The position numbers and the translations under genes were made by a program. Positions 45,270 to 54,964 of a stretch of DNA of 64,000 nt are shown here, piece by piece. The notes beneath the pieces are model-generated. The model was not told the DNA's origin. It was given only the letters and a program-made list of their open reading frames with translations, and made no database searches. Numbering within the stretch: position 1 is the first letter of the stretch; every line of letters starts with the position of its first letter. This stretch comes from Bacteroidaceae bacterium (GTDB taxonomy: Bacteria; Bacteroidota; Bacteroidia; Bacteroidales; Bacteroidaceae), in NCBI GenBank assembly GCA_900770655.1, contig CAAGLA010000025.1, positions 11,460-75,459 on the forward strand, given 5' to 3'.

Positions 45270-46238
45270 TTATTCAACTATCCAGCTCGAAAGTATTTCG
45301 GTATCCTCTTCGGGGGTAATTCTCAGGTGCGCGACTGTTGCCGGAACAAGAATGGTTTCGCCCTGTTTCACCGTTACCCTCTCTCCTTTGTCGTCGGTTA
45401 TGCTGCCTTTACCCTTTGTGCATATAAGAATTACAAAACTGTCGAGTTCTGAAAGTTTCATTTCATAGGGTGCTGTCAGTTTGTATAGCGATGTGGTAAA
45501 ATAGCGGCACGAAACAAGCCTTGTCTCTTTGTTGGGCTGTGCATCGTAGTATGTACGGTAGTCGGGCAGCAGCGTATAGTCAATGGCCCCCTTGCTCAGT
45601 TCTGTGTGCAGTTCGCGCGGGTTGCCGTTGTCGTCGCAACGGTTGAAGTCATATATGCGGTATGTTATGTTCGATGTCTGCTGAATCTCGGCGATGAAGG
45701 CTCCGGCACCAATAGAGTGAATGCGCCCTGCGGGCAGAAAGAAAACATCACCGCTCTTAATGTCGTATTCCTGCAGAAGCTCCGTTATTGTATTGTTCTC
45801 TATACTCTCTTCGTACTCGTCGGGTGTAACCTGTTTGGCAAAGCCTGAGCGCAAGCGCGACCCGGGGTCGGCATCTACAACATACCACATTTCGGTCTTG
45901 CCTTTCGATTGGTGCCTCTCCCAAGCGAGCTTGTCGTTGGGGTGTACCTGAATAGAGAGGTCCTGACGCGCATCGATAAACTTTATAAGCAGTGGAAATT
46001 CTTTGCCGAATCTCTCGTAGTTGCTCTTTCCAAGAAGTGCCGCCTTGTCGCGCTTTATGAGCTCAGAAAGTGACATACCTGCATCGCACCCCTCTGCAAC
46101 AATGGATTCGCTGCCTTTTATTCCGGAAATTTCCCAGCTCTCGCCTACTGCTTTCTTGTTCGACTCAATACCTTTATAGGGAATAATCTTCTCTCCCCCC
46201 CAAAGCATAGATTTTAAAATGGGCTTGAACTTGTACAT
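45270..46238 (-). CDS. manA: Mannose-6-phosphate isomerase, class I
   Basis: 322 residues from ATG 46238 (MYKFKPILKSMLWGG). A longer frame upstream overlaps the start of the next gene antisense and is rejected. The zinc-dependent cupin interconverts fructose-6-P and mannose-6-P. LIKFIDARQDLSIQVHPND carries the first metal ligands, PAGRIHSIGAG the second set, followed by the conserved NITYRIYDFNR. It supplies mannose units for GDP-mannose and the cell surface. Confidence 0.94.
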   Translation of the reverse strand: MYKFKPILKSMLWGGEKIIPYKGIESNKKAVGESWEISGIKGSESIVAEGCDAGMSLSELIKRDKAALLGKSNYERFGKEFPLLIKFIDARQDLSIQVHPNDKLAWERHQSKGKTEMWYVVDADPGSRLRSGFAKQVTPDEYEESIENNTITELLQEYDIKSGDVFFLPAGRIHSIGAGAFIAEIQQTSNITYRIYDFNRCDDNGNPRELHTELSKGAIDYTLLPDYRTYYDAQPNKETRLVSCRYFTTSLYKLTAPYEMKLSELDSFVILICTKGKGSITDDKGERVTVKQGETILVPATVAHLRITPEEDTEILSSWIVE

Positions 46239-46389
46239 AGCAATCTCTTTTGTATTCCGTGATAAAATTATATCAAAAATTACAATCAGCCAATTTAAAA
46301 CGGAATAATCGCCTTTGTATATGGTTTTTTGTGTAGTTTTTTTGTTACTTTGCGCGTCTGTTAAACTGTAATGTTTATTTTTTTTTACT

Positions 46390-48657
46390 ATGAAACATAT
46401 TTTGCTGTTGTTCTTGCTCTTTTGCACCTCTATTCTGCAGGCGCAGAACATCGAAGGCCGTGTGGTAGATAGCTTGAATAACCCGGTAGACGGAGCGAAT
46501 GTAGTGCTTTTGCGTGCCGATTCTTCGTTTGTCGATGTGCTGATAACCGACACTGCCGGGGTGTTCTCTTTTGCACATAATTTGGAATCGTTCAATCTTG
46601 TTGTGCAGCATCTGGCTCACCATTCACTTTCCTGTTCTTTCAGCAGCCCGAACGTAGGCGATATAGTAATTGAACCATTGGACCTTGCACTTGGCGAGGT
46701 TGTTGTGAGCAGCGAGCGCCCTTTAGTACGTGTAGAAGATGGGCGTCTTTCATACGACCTCGAACAGTTGGTGCGCGACAAGGTGGCCGGCAATACTTAC
46801 GAGGCTCTTGCAAAACTGCCCGGAGTGAGCGAGAAAGACGGACAGCTTTCTTTGGTGGGTGCAAATTCCCTTTCTGTAATAATTAACGGCAAGCCCTCGA
46901 CAATGACTGCCGAGCAGGTATATGCATTGCTTAAAAGTACTCCTGTGAGCCGTGTCGAAAAGGTGGAAGTTATGTACAGCGCGCCGCCTCAGTACCACGT
47001 GCGCGGTGCAGCATTGAATATCGTACTTAAGAAAGATACTGAATATTCGTTTCAGGGTGAAGTCGGCGGCGACTATACAAACCGTTTCTACAATACCGGA
47101 GGCCTTCATACATTCTTGCGCTTGGCAACTCCCGAAAATGCTTTCGATGTTATGTACAGCATTAACCGCGTAGAAGAGGTGCAGGACCTCGATATGCTCT
47201 CCTTGCATACTCTTGCGGGTGTGAAGCACGATATACGTCAGTTCCAGAAGATACGCGGCGACCTGTTGCTGCACAATACGCGTGCATCGTATGAACACAA
47301 TTTTAACGAGAACAACAACATTTCGTTTGCCTATAACTGCCAGTTCAAAACCGACGCTTCGCGTTCTTCCTTTTCTTTCGGCAACTTCCAGAACTCCACG
47401 AACCGCAAAGAGCTCGAAAGGGATGTAATGCATAATTTCTCGCTTCAGGCATTGACAGGAATCGGGCTAAAGGCCGGTGTTGACTATACTATATATGAGA
47501 ACCGAAGCAATCAATTGATGAATGTGGAGTATATTGGTTCGGGGCAGTATGTTATGTCGCAAAGGGCGGGGCAGAAGGTGAACTCCCTGCACGCTTATGC
47601 CGACCAGACCCATACTCTTGGCAAAGGGTGGACTATTGGCTATGGTGCGTCGTACCGTAACAGCGAGAGCGAAGACTACCAGCTCTTTTCGGCCGAAAGT
47701 ACGCTTGCCGGTACAAACGTGAACTCTTCGCTGTCGGAACATACAGGTGAGGCCTATATATCATTTGGCCGTACACCGCTCGAGGGGTTGGGCTTCTCGT
47801 TGTCGGCAACAGTGGAATTCTACAAGGTGAACAAGCGTGAGCACTGGACACTCTATCCGCAGGCTACTTTTGTATATATGACAAACCCCGACCACATTCT
47901 GCAAGGCTCGTTGAACGTAGAGAAACTGTACCCGTCGTATTGGCAGATGCAGGATGCTGTCAGCTACATCGACGGATACTCCGAAATGCATAACTCTCCG
48001 GGCTTGGAGCCTGCGCGAATGTATAACTTCAGCACAAACTATATCTACAAGCAGAAGTATGTGTTTGGGCTCTTCTGCAACTATATGCACAAATTCTTCG
48101 CTCAGGCCATATACCAGTCGCCCACACGTCTGGCCCTAATATACCAGAACCATAATTGGGACTATCTCTCGCAGAGCGGTGTGGTTGCTGTAGTTCCATA
48201 CTCACCGGTCTCTTGGTTCAATACCCGCGCAACATTAGTCGGTTTCTATATTGCGCAGCGTTGCGACAACTTCTTTGATATTGGTTTCAAAGACAAGAAT
48301 TTAGCAGCAATGCTTGCTGTTGACAACAGTTTCAGGGTAAACGACAAACTGGTTTTTGAACTGAACGGTTTTGTGCAGTCACCGGTTACGCAAGGTACAT
48401 TCTCCGTTGAAACAATGTGGCAGGTGTCGGCCGGTGCCAAGTGGGACTTTGCAGGGGGAAAGGGTACTCTAAGCTGCTTCTATAACGATATATTCAACAG
48501 CACTATGGGCGATATGAAAATGGATTATAAAGGGCAATATATGATAGAAAAGAACAATCCCTACACCCGCCATTTCACTCTTTCGCTCACCTACCGTTTC
48601 GGAGGCTACAGAAAGAAGGATGTAAACGCGGTCGATGTATCCCGTTTCGGGCATTGA
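46390..48657 (+). CDS. Outer membrane beta-barrel protein, TonB-receptor-like (OMP_b-brl_3)
   Basis: 755 residues with a signal peptide (MKHILLLFLLFCTSILQAQ). It begins with a carboxypeptidase-regulatory-like beta-sandwich (IEGRVVDSLNNPVDGANVVLL), then a plug-like domain (SLSVIINGKPSTMTAEQVYALL, VEKVEVMYSAPPQYHVRG), then a long alternating-strand barrel ending in FTLSLTYRFGG. Unlike SusC proteins it lacks a SusD partner nearby. The ligand is unknown. It ends at a strong palindromic terminator. Confidence 0.85.
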   Translation: MKHILLLFLLFCTSILQAQNIEGRVVDSLNNPVDGANVVLLRADSSFVDVLITDTAGVFSFAHNLESFNLVVQHLAHHSLSCSFSSPNVGDIVIEPLDLALGEVVVSSERPLVRVEDGRLSYDLEQLVRDKVAGNTYEALAKLPGVSEKDGQLSLVGANSLSVIINGKPSTMTAEQVYALLKSTPVSRVEKVEVMYSAPPQYHVRGAALNIVLKKDTEYSFQGEVGGDYTNRFYNTGGLHTFLRLATPENAFDVMYSINRVEEVQDLDMLSLHTLAGVKHDIRQFQKIRGDLLLHNTRASYEHNFNENNNISFAYNCQFKTDASRSSFSFGNFQNSTNRKELERDVMHNFSLQALTGIGLKAGVDYTIYENRSNQLMNVEYIGSGQYVMSQRAGQKVNSLHAYADQTHTLGKGWTIGYGASYRNSESEDYQLFSAESTLAGTNVNSSLSEHTGEAYISFGRTPLEGLGFSLSATVEFYKVNKREHWTLYPQATFVYMTNPDHILQGSLNVEKLYPSYWQMQDAVSYIDGYSEMHNSPGLEPARMYNFSTNYIYKQKYVFGLFCNYMHKFFAQAIYQSPTRLALIYQNHNWDYLSQSGVVAVVPYSPVSWFNTRATLVGFYIAQRCDNFFDIGFKDKNLAAMLAVDNSFRVNDKLVFELNGFVQSPVTQGTFSVETMWQVSAGAKWDFAGGKGTLSCFYNDIFNSTMGDMKMDYKGQYMIEKNNPYTRHFTLSLTYRFGGYRKKDVNAVDVSRFGH

Positions 48658-48669
48658 CAAGTGATAAAT

Positions 48670-48718
48670 ATATAAAGAGAGAATGCCCTTGTTTCGCAGG
48701 AGCATTCTCTCTTTATAT
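48670..48718. terminator. Bidirectional terminator
   Basis: A 17-base stem: ATATAAAGAGAGAATGC against its exact complement 48702-48718, with a 15-base loop, between the convergent barrel protein and C1-peptidase genes. Confidence 0.82.
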
Positions 48719-48730
48719 TAATGAATGAAT

Positions 48731-51700
48731 TTATCTGAAAATCATCTTCTTGCCGTTTACAATGTAGAGGCTGCCTCTTTGTGGCTCCAGAACCCTGCGG
48801 CCTTGCAGGTCGTAAATAGCATTGTTGCCCTCAACCGCGTTGTTGCCGGTGATACACTCTATACCTGTAAATTCTTCACCGTTAGCTTCAATATATTCAA
48901 TATTGTCGTTAGTTCCTTCCTGTTCTGTATTTAAACAGAAGACGCCTCGCGACAATCCCCAAGCGTCGCCGTCGGGGCCGAACCCGCTGCGTACCCCATT
49001 GTATCCGTTGCCTGTGCGGTCTATGACATCGCCGCCGGCTTGGTTAAAGTCGTAGTACAGGAGAAGGTTACTGTATGCTGCGGGGTTCTCTATAGGCGCA
49101 TTGCATACAGCAAGCAGCGCTTCGTCCTTTACAACACTGCTCCACACACGCACCTCGTCAATCTGTCCGTTCATATTCGCTCCGTCGCAGCCTATTGACA
49201 AAGAGTTGAGTTGCGGTATTTTTGCGTTTGTAGATACATAACTTGTAGAGAAATGCTTGCCGTCGCGGTAGTAGTCGACAAACCCGTTGTCGAGTATTGC
49301 GGCGTAGTGGTGCCACTCGTTGGCTATTACGAATCCCGGCTGGCTCTTGCCCGCATAGCTGTCCGCACACAACGACATAACTCCCTGAGCATCGGTCTTT
49401 ATGAGGAATGTAGCTTCGCTTTCGCCTATACCCAAGCATTTATCTGTGAGTTGGGTAGGGCGCATCCACCATTCAATGGTAAGCACGCTGCAGTCTTTGA
49501 TTTTGAGCGGTGCTGTCACCTTTGCGTTGCTATTGAAACTCAGGCCATTCTTGCTGTCGGCATTGCACACAACGAGAGCACGTTCACGTGTCGTTGTGCC
49601 CGACCCAATTTCGTTACTTACATTTAGCGTTACGTTATATACACCGCAGGCTGTTGGTGTAATGCTGCTGTGCTGCCCGTTTATTATGTAAGTCTTTGCT
49701 TCGCTCTCTAAAATCCATTCCCACTCTGTGGGGTGGAACTTTGATATATCCCTAAGGAAGGTCTTTTCTCCCTTCAGTATAACGGCAGGGCTAATCTCAA
49801 AATCTGCTTCCGGTTTCGATTCCAGCACGTTTATGGTAACTGTGTGGGTAGCACTCTTTGTTCCTGTGAGCGATGTCACCTTAAGGGTTACAGTCTGGTC
49901 GCCCGTATTGTTGAATGCAGCACCGGCGTGCAGGCCATATATCTTTTCTGTCTCGGCCCCAGTTATGGTCCATTCGTACATTTGCCCGAAGGCGGGGTTC
50001 TCTACAATGAATGAAATCCTTTCGCCTTTAATAACAGGATTCTTGCTCACGTGGAATGTAGCATCGACAGCTTTTTCTGGTAGAACATTCACTGTGAGTT
50101 CTGCTGTCTTGCTGTTTCCTTCACTGTCTTCGGCAACAAGAATAATCTTGTGCTCACCGGCGGTTCTGAATGTTACAGTTGGCTCAATCACCTTAACATT
50201 GTTCATTCCGGCATCCTCCACAGTCCACCTGAGAGATGTAACGGCGTCGCTGTATTTTGCCGACAGCTTTACCGGAGTTCCGGCATATATTTCGCTGTTT
50301 ATGGCATTTATGCCGGCTGTGAGTGTGCTTGTAGGCTTGGTGAGCGAAACTGTGCTCTCTATTGGTTCGTAGTTGTTGTTGAGAATCTCGGCGTGGTTGC
50401 CGCTGATATATTCCCGCATCATCTTTCTGCCATCTACTGTTACAAGGTCGCCTTTGTAGTATGCTATAAGCCCGTCGGGCATTACGTCGCCCGAATACTG
50501 GAAGTTTCTTCCGTTGCGCACTTCACTTATAGTACGTGCCTTGTTCCATATACGTATTTCATCTATGCCGGCATCGGTGTATGAATTATTGTATGAATCT
50601 ACATCGGCCGCAAAGACAAGGTCGCCGAAACCGCCAAGTCCTCTGTAGAGGCTCGATGTGAAAGAGCCTCTGTTCTGCCCGTCTATGTAAATGGTCATCT
50701 TGTTGCCCTGTACTGTAACGGCAACGTGCGACCATTTGCCCTCTCTTAAATAGCTCGATGTTGTCTTGCGGTTGTTTGTGTCCCAACCGGCCGTGAAGTT
50801 GCCGTCTGAATCGGCGTGCATCATAAACGTTCCCCAACCGGGGCCGGCGCTCTGGTTCCACGATACAAGTGTATTGGGTCTCAAGTAGAACTCTATTGTA
50901 GCATTCTCATACTTTGTGTCGAATATTCCGGGTATCCTTAATCCCGACTGTTTGAGGTCTACGGCAATATTGTTCTCCTCAAATGCCACAGGTGCCGGAA
51001 TGTTTGCCGCCTGCGATTCGTGTCCGCCTTCGTAGAGCGCTGTAACACCGTAAATGCCGTCTAAGCCATCTGTTTCCGGCACATTGTACTCCCGTGTGCT
51101 ATTGCCCACCTCGGCTATCTTTTCACCATTGCGGTATACATTGTATTTGCTCAAATTCTTTGCCGACGGCAACGGTGCGTCCCATTTAAGGGTCTTCCCC
51201 TCGAACGATACATTCTGTGGCGAATAATAAGGCTCACCGTATACAACTACCGATATTATAGTCTTGTTCCCGGCACTCTTTATTTCAACCTTGCCTTCGG
51301 GTAGTGTAAATGGGGTCTCTGTGCCATTCTCGTTATACTCATAATCCATAATGGATGCTTTGTATATGTTTCCGCCTCCTTTCCCCCAGTTCCTTGTTTC
51401 AACAATGAAGAAATATTTCAGCGGCATACTGCGGTCGTACCCATTGGTCAGGTCGGTGAGGTCGTAACCGAATTCCATTGGTTCGGTGTGCAGTTTGCCG
51501 TCGGCCCAGCGACCAAGCATAGGAACTTCTGGTGCAGGATTTGTGTTTCCATAGTTTCCGTCACCTGCATATTTGAAGTGCTCGAACTCTATAGTCTTTT
51601 CAGGAACGGTTGCATTTATGTCGGCCGAAATTCCTGCAAGCAGTTTAATTTCGCTACGGTGTGAATAGTCCATTTCCAGTTTTATTGTGCGCAGAGGACG

Positions 51701-52720
51701 GTAGTCCTTTCTCACTTTGTAAATCTCCGGCGCCCACCAATTCTGTGCAAAGGTACCGTTGCTGTTAAACGATGCGCCACCGTAGGCGTAAGGACAGTAT
51801 ATGAATCCGCTGTTTCCCCACCAAGTACCCCAAGAGTTTACAAGAATCCAAGCACCCTTTTCATCTTTTTCAGTTTCACCGGCAACGCCGTTGCCGTCGA
51901 GGTCGAACTCAATGCGGTCGTCATAGCCTACTATTGTCATAGCGTGGTCTACCTGTGTGCCCCACGCCTTTACATATTTCTTGCCTACAACTCCGGCGCT
52001 TCTGTTTGATGCTGTGCTTGGAATGGTTCCGTTGTAATTGCCGCCTGCGCTCGCAAGGCCAATACCGCAAATGCCTCCTGCGTGAAAGCTATCGTCGCCA
52101 TTGTGGTTCCAAAGCCAGTTCTTTACAAGCTCGCGACCCTCTTCTGTCCCTACGTTAAGAGGAAAGTTTACGGGGTCGAGCATACGGTTATGCATTGCTT
52201 CGAACCATTTGTCATATCCCTGCATCCAGCCAAAATCATTGTCGGCGCAATCTTGGTATCCGAATGTCGAAGAGTAGGTCTGTCCTCCATACGTTGCAGC
52301 CGACGGAACGCCTATGCTTGTCACAAACTCGTTCTTTCCCGAATTTCCATTTGTAAGAAGCCATACAAAGTGTGAAGGGTAGTAGTTTTTCGAGAATTTG
52401 CCATAGAGGTTACGGTAGGCGTTCAGTTCGTATGTAAACATATAACATATACGCGAAGCCGAACCGCAAGAACCGCCGTCTTGGTTGAATACGGGCGGGA
52501 AAAATATCTCTTCGGCATTGTTTACATATTCCGGGCGTTCTGTCGCAGCTCTTTGTGCAGCCCTCTGTGCAGTGCTACTTTCCAGCAGCGACCGGTCGGG
52601 GTTATAAATGTCGCTGTAGTCGGGGTATTTCTCCCTGTTTACATCGGTCTGTGCGCTCAAAGCCATAGGCAATGCTATTGCCACGGACAAAAGAACATTG
52701 AGTATTTTTACGGTTTTCAT
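48731..52720 (-). CDS. Secreted papain-like (C1) peptidase with LamG and PKD domains
   Basis: 1329 residues with a signal peptide (MKTVKILNVLLSVAIALPMALSAQ). The N-terminal third is a C1-type cysteine peptidase: FNQDGGSCGSASRIC carries the catalytic Gln and Cys, VDHAMTIVGYDD the His, and NSWGTWWGNSGFIYCPY the Asn. Papains usually read CGSCWA after the Gln; the Trp and second Cys are absent here. Then come a fibronectin-like stretch, two LamG/concanavalin-like domains (about 600-760 and 1090-1250) separated by PKD-like repeats (about 830-1080), and a C-terminal sorting-like tail (NAIYDLQGRRVLEPQRGSLY). I infer an extracellular or surface protease. It lies 77 bases after the GH20 gene. Confidence 0.87.
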   Translation of the reverse strand: MKTVKILNVLLSVAIALPMALSAQTDVNREKYPDYSDIYNPDRSLLESSTAQRAAQRAATERPEYVNNAEEIFFPPVFNQDGGSCGSASRICYMFTYELNAYRNLYGKFSKNYYPSHFVWLLTNGNSGKNEFVTSIGVPSAATYGGQTYSSTFGYQDCADNDFGWMQGYDKWFEAMHNRMLDPVNFPLNVGTEEGRELVKNWLWNHNGDDSFHAGGICGIGLASAGGNYNGTIPSTASNRSAGVVGKKYVKAWGTQVDHAMTIVGYDDRIEFDLDGNGVAGETEKDEKGAWILVNSWGTWWGNSGFIYCPYAYGGASFNSNGTFAQNWWAPEIYKVRKDYRPLRTIKLEMDYSHRSEIKLLAGISADINATVPEKTIEFEHFKYAGDGNYGNTNPAPEVPMLGRWADGKLHTEPMEFGYDLTDLTNGYDRSMPLKYFFIVETRNWGKGGGNIYKASIMDYEYNENGTETPFTLPEGKVEIKSAGNKTIISVVVYGEPYYSPQNVSFEGKTLKWDAPLPSAKNLSKYNVYRNGEKIAEVGNSTREYNVPETDGLDGIYGVTALYEGGHESQAANIPAPVAFEENNIAVDLKQSGLRIPGIFDTKYENATIEFYLRPNTLVSWNQSAGPGWGTFMMHADSDGNFTAGWDTNNRKTTSSYLREGKWSHVAVTVQGNKMTIYIDGQNRGSFTSSLYRGLGGFGDLVFAADVDSYNNSYTDAGIDEIRIWNKARTISEVRNGRNFQYSGDVMPDGLIAYYKGDLVTVDGRKMMREYISGNHAEILNNNYEPIESTVSLTKPTSTLTAGINAINSEIYAGTPVKLSAKYSDAVTSLRWTVEDAGMNNVKVIEPTVTFRTAGEHKIILVAEDSEGNSKTAELTVNVLPEKAVDATFHVSKNPVIKGERISFIVENPAFGQMYEWTITGAETEKIYGLHAGAAFNNTGDQTVTLKVTSLTGTKSATHTVTINVLESKPEADFEISPAVILKGEKTFLRDISKFHPTEWEWILESEAKTYIINGQHSSITPTACGVYNVTLNVSNEIGSGTTTRERALVVCNADSKNGLSFNSNAKVTAPLKIKDCSVLTIEWWMRPTQLTDKCLGIGESEATFLIKTDAQGVMSLCADSYAGKSQPGFVIANEWHHYAAILDNGFVDYYRDGKHFSTSYVSTNAKIPQLNSLSIGCDGANMNGQIDEVRVWSSVVKDEALLAVCNAPIENPAAYSNLLLYYDFNQAGGDVIDRTGNGYNGVRSGFGPDGDAWGLSRGVFCLNTEQEGTNDNIEYIEANGEEFTGIECITGNNAVEGNNAIYDLQGRRVLEPQRGSLYIVNGKKMIFR

Positions 52721-52797
52721 AAGCAGTTGGTCTTTTTGGGGTTTCTTGGTTGTTTAAGTGTTGTTTCTTAGTTATTTATGAAATTATTCTAAATCTT

Positions 52798-54849
52798 TTA
52801 TTCTATTACAATTTCATCGGTAAAGAGCCACCCTTTTTGCGGGCCGCTTTTTGCTCTGTAGCGTATATAACGTGCGCAGGTCTTGCCACTCCAGCCATAA
52901 TTCCTGAACGAGAGTTCCTCGTCTCTCACCACATTGTGCTCAATGCGTGCCAGTTCGGTATATTCGCTATTGTCGGCCGAAGCCTCAATTATAACCTCTG
53001 CCGGGAACCATACGTCTGGTATGCACATCTGCATAAAGTCGGCCGAAATGCTCTTGATGTCTCTGTTTTCGCCCAAATCTATGACAACATCGACCCCGCC
53101 CCTTATGAATCCTTGCCATTTGCCGTCGGTGTATGTCCAGCCACCGCGTATGCCGTCTATGAGGCTTGCCTCACCTGCTGCACAATATCTTTCGTTGTAG
53201 GGCGCAGTTTCGGAATATGTTGCTTTCCCGCCTACGGCAAGGTGTGTAATGTTGGTACGTGCCTCTTCGCGCTGGCCATATTCGTTCTTCAGGTCAAAAG
53301 CATTGTATCCGTTGCTGTGCAACCACTCAACGGCATTAATGGCGCGCTCTCTGAAGCATTTGTAGTCGCGTTCCTCGCCGGGGTTGCTCCAGCCAATTTC
53401 GGCAATGGCGAGAATGCGCGGGTATGCCATATACTCAATCATATCTCCGGTAGGTATATATTCGGCCCACAGATTGCCCTGTATACCGTATATCATCTTT
53501 GCAACCGGCTCATCCAGCCCCTCTGTAGGGTTATATGAATAGACTTTTTCCAGCGGCATATATGGCCCGAATGCCATAGGCTGCGTATGTGGTGCATCTT
53601 GGTAGGAATCGAGGTAGCAGTATCCTCCGGGCGCCATAATTGCCTTGTGTCCGCTGTTTGCGGCAGCAATCCCCCCTTCTGTCCCTCGCCACGACATTAC
53701 AGTGGCGTTGGGTGCCAGTCCTCCGTCGAGAATTTCGTCCCAGCCTATTATCTGCCGTCCTTTGCTGTTCACGAACCTCTCTATACGTTGTATAAGGTAA
53801 CTTTGCAGTTCGTCTACATTTTCAAGCCCCTCTTCTTCCATTCTTCTTTGGCACAGCGGGCAGGTGGGCCACGAAGCCTTGCCGGCCTCGTCTCCGCCAA
53901 TATGTATATACTCCGACGGGAACAGCTCCATTACCTCGCTCAATACATTTTCGAGGAACTCGTAGGTCATTTCGTTGCCTACACAAAAATCGGCCTGTTT
54001 GTACGGTTCGTGTGTGCAGGATAGCTCGGGGTATGCTGTAAGCACCTCCTCGCTATGTGCCGGCATCTCAATCTCGGGTATAATTGTTACATATCGCTCG
54101 CCGGCGTATGCAACAATCTCCCTTATATCGTCTTGGGTATAATAGCCACCGTAGGCTCCTTCGCTTCCTTCGTCGACATATTCGCGGCTGCCGAACCACC
54201 AATCTTTCCACAGCGCGGGCCTGCGCCAAGCGGCGAAGCTTGTGAGCAACGGGTATTTCTTTATCTCAATGCGCCAACCGGCAGCGTCGGTCAGGTGCAG
54301 GTGCAGACGGTTCATCTTAAAGTGCGCAATGGCATCTATCTGCTTCTTTACAAACTCCTTGTCGAAGAAGTGGCGGCTGACATCGAGCATCATACCGCGG
54401 TAGGCAAACTTAGGTTCATCTGTTATTTTGCCTGCAGGAACGCCATTGCCCTCAGCTGCAAGTTGCAGAATTGTCTGCGCGGCATAGAACAGGCCGGCTC
54501 CCGATATTGCCTTAACAGTGATATTCTCCTCTGTTGTCTCAATTGCATATCCTTCGGGCGATGTTATTCCCTCAACATCGTTGCAAATCGTCATAACAAC
54601 AGCATTGCTCTCCTTTTCACCTCTTTCCAGAGCGAGCGGAGATGCTGCAAGAAAGTTTCCTACAGCATTTGCATCTTTTTCTTCGGCCGCAATCTTTAAT
54701 GTGGTGGCGTTGTTGAATATGAACCTTCCCTCACTCTCTTCAATGTTTGCAGGCAGGGGAAGCAAGCTGTGGCTGCTTGCTACGTTCTTGACCTGTGAAC
54801 ACGACAGCAGCAGAGCCAAAGCAATAGATGCAATTATTATTCTATTCAT
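52798..54849 (-). CDS. Beta-N-acetylhexosaminidase, GH20 lipoprotein
   Basis: 683 residues with a lipobox (LLLSCSQ, Cys about 17). A GH20b N-terminal domain leads into the catalytic TIM barrel (from about 150: FAYRGMMLDVSRHFFDKEFV), with the catalytic Asp-Glu pair in YIHIGGDEAGKASW and the His/Trp-rich VMSWRGTEGG. The C-terminal 140 residues are a discoidin-like carbohydrate-binding beta-sandwich (GKTCARYIRYRAKSGPQKGW). The enzyme removes terminal GlcNAc or GalNAc from glycans, typical of mucin or host-glycan foraging. Confidence 0.93.
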   Translation of the reverse strand: MNRIIIASIALALLLSCSQVKNVASSHSLLPLPANIEESEGRFIFNNATTLKIAAEEKDANAVGNFLAASPLALERGEKESNAVVMTICNDVEGITSPEGYAIETTEENITVKAISGAGLFYAAQTILQLAAEGNGVPAGKITDEPKFAYRGMMLDVSRHFFDKEFVKKQIDAIAHFKMNRLHLHLTDAAGWRIEIKKYPLLTSFAAWRRPALWKDWWFGSREYVDEGSEGAYGGYYTQDDIREIVAYAGERYVTIIPEIEMPAHSEEVLTAYPELSCTHEPYKQADFCVGNEMTYEFLENVLSEVMELFPSEYIHIGGDEAGKASWPTCPLCQRRMEEEGLENVDELQSYLIQRIERFVNSKGRQIIGWDEILDGGLAPNATVMSWRGTEGGIAAANSGHKAIMAPGGYCYLDSYQDAPHTQPMAFGPYMPLEKVYSYNPTEGLDEPVAKMIYGIQGNLWAEYIPTGDMIEYMAYPRILAIAEIGWSNPGEERDYKCFRERAINAVEWLHSNGYNAFDLKNEYGQREEARTNITHLAVGGKATYSETAPYNERYCAAGEASLIDGIRGGWTYTDGKWQGFIRGGVDVVIDLGENRDIKSISADFMQMCIPDVWFPAEVIIEASADNSEYTELARIEHNVVRDEELSFRNYGWSGKTCARYIRYRAKSGPQKGWLFTDEIVIE

Positions 54850-54868
54850 AAAATAAACCTATTTTTTG

Positions 54869-54876
54869 CGAATATA
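54869..54876 (-). promoter_or_regulatory. -7 element for the GH20 gene
   Basis: Minus-strand TATATTCG about 20 bases before the start codon; the -33 side is not clear. Confidence 0.4.
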
Positions 54877-54906
54877 GCAATTTTTCGCAAAATAATCCTT
54901 AAAATG

Positions 54907-54939
54907 TTTGGAATGTATAGAAGAACCTCTTTATATTTG
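54907..54939 (+). promoter_or_regulatory. Promoter of the ABC-GntR operon (TTTG-N21-TATATTTG)
   Basis: TTTG at 54907-54910, 21 bases, TATATTTG at 54932-54939. The predicted start of transcription falls inside the palindrome that follows. Confidence 0.7.
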
Positions 54940-54940
54940 C

Positions 54941-54964
54941 AGTGTACTAATAAACTAATACACT
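54941..54964 (+). promoter_or_regulatory. Operator-like palindrome before the ABC-GntR operon
   Basis: Outer arms AGTGTA and TACACT match exactly, and the inner part is a degenerate CTAAT/ACTAAT symmetry. It fills the space between the promoter and ATG 54965. GntR/YtrA-family regulators bind GTA-rich palindromes in just such positions, and a YtrA-type gene is encoded in the same operon. Confidence 0.6.

Noticed and set aside
46239..46595. A 119-codon N-terminal extension of manA
   Set aside because: It runs antisense through the start of the outer-membrane protein gene and its predicted residues do not match the family; the conserved N-terminus begins at 46238.
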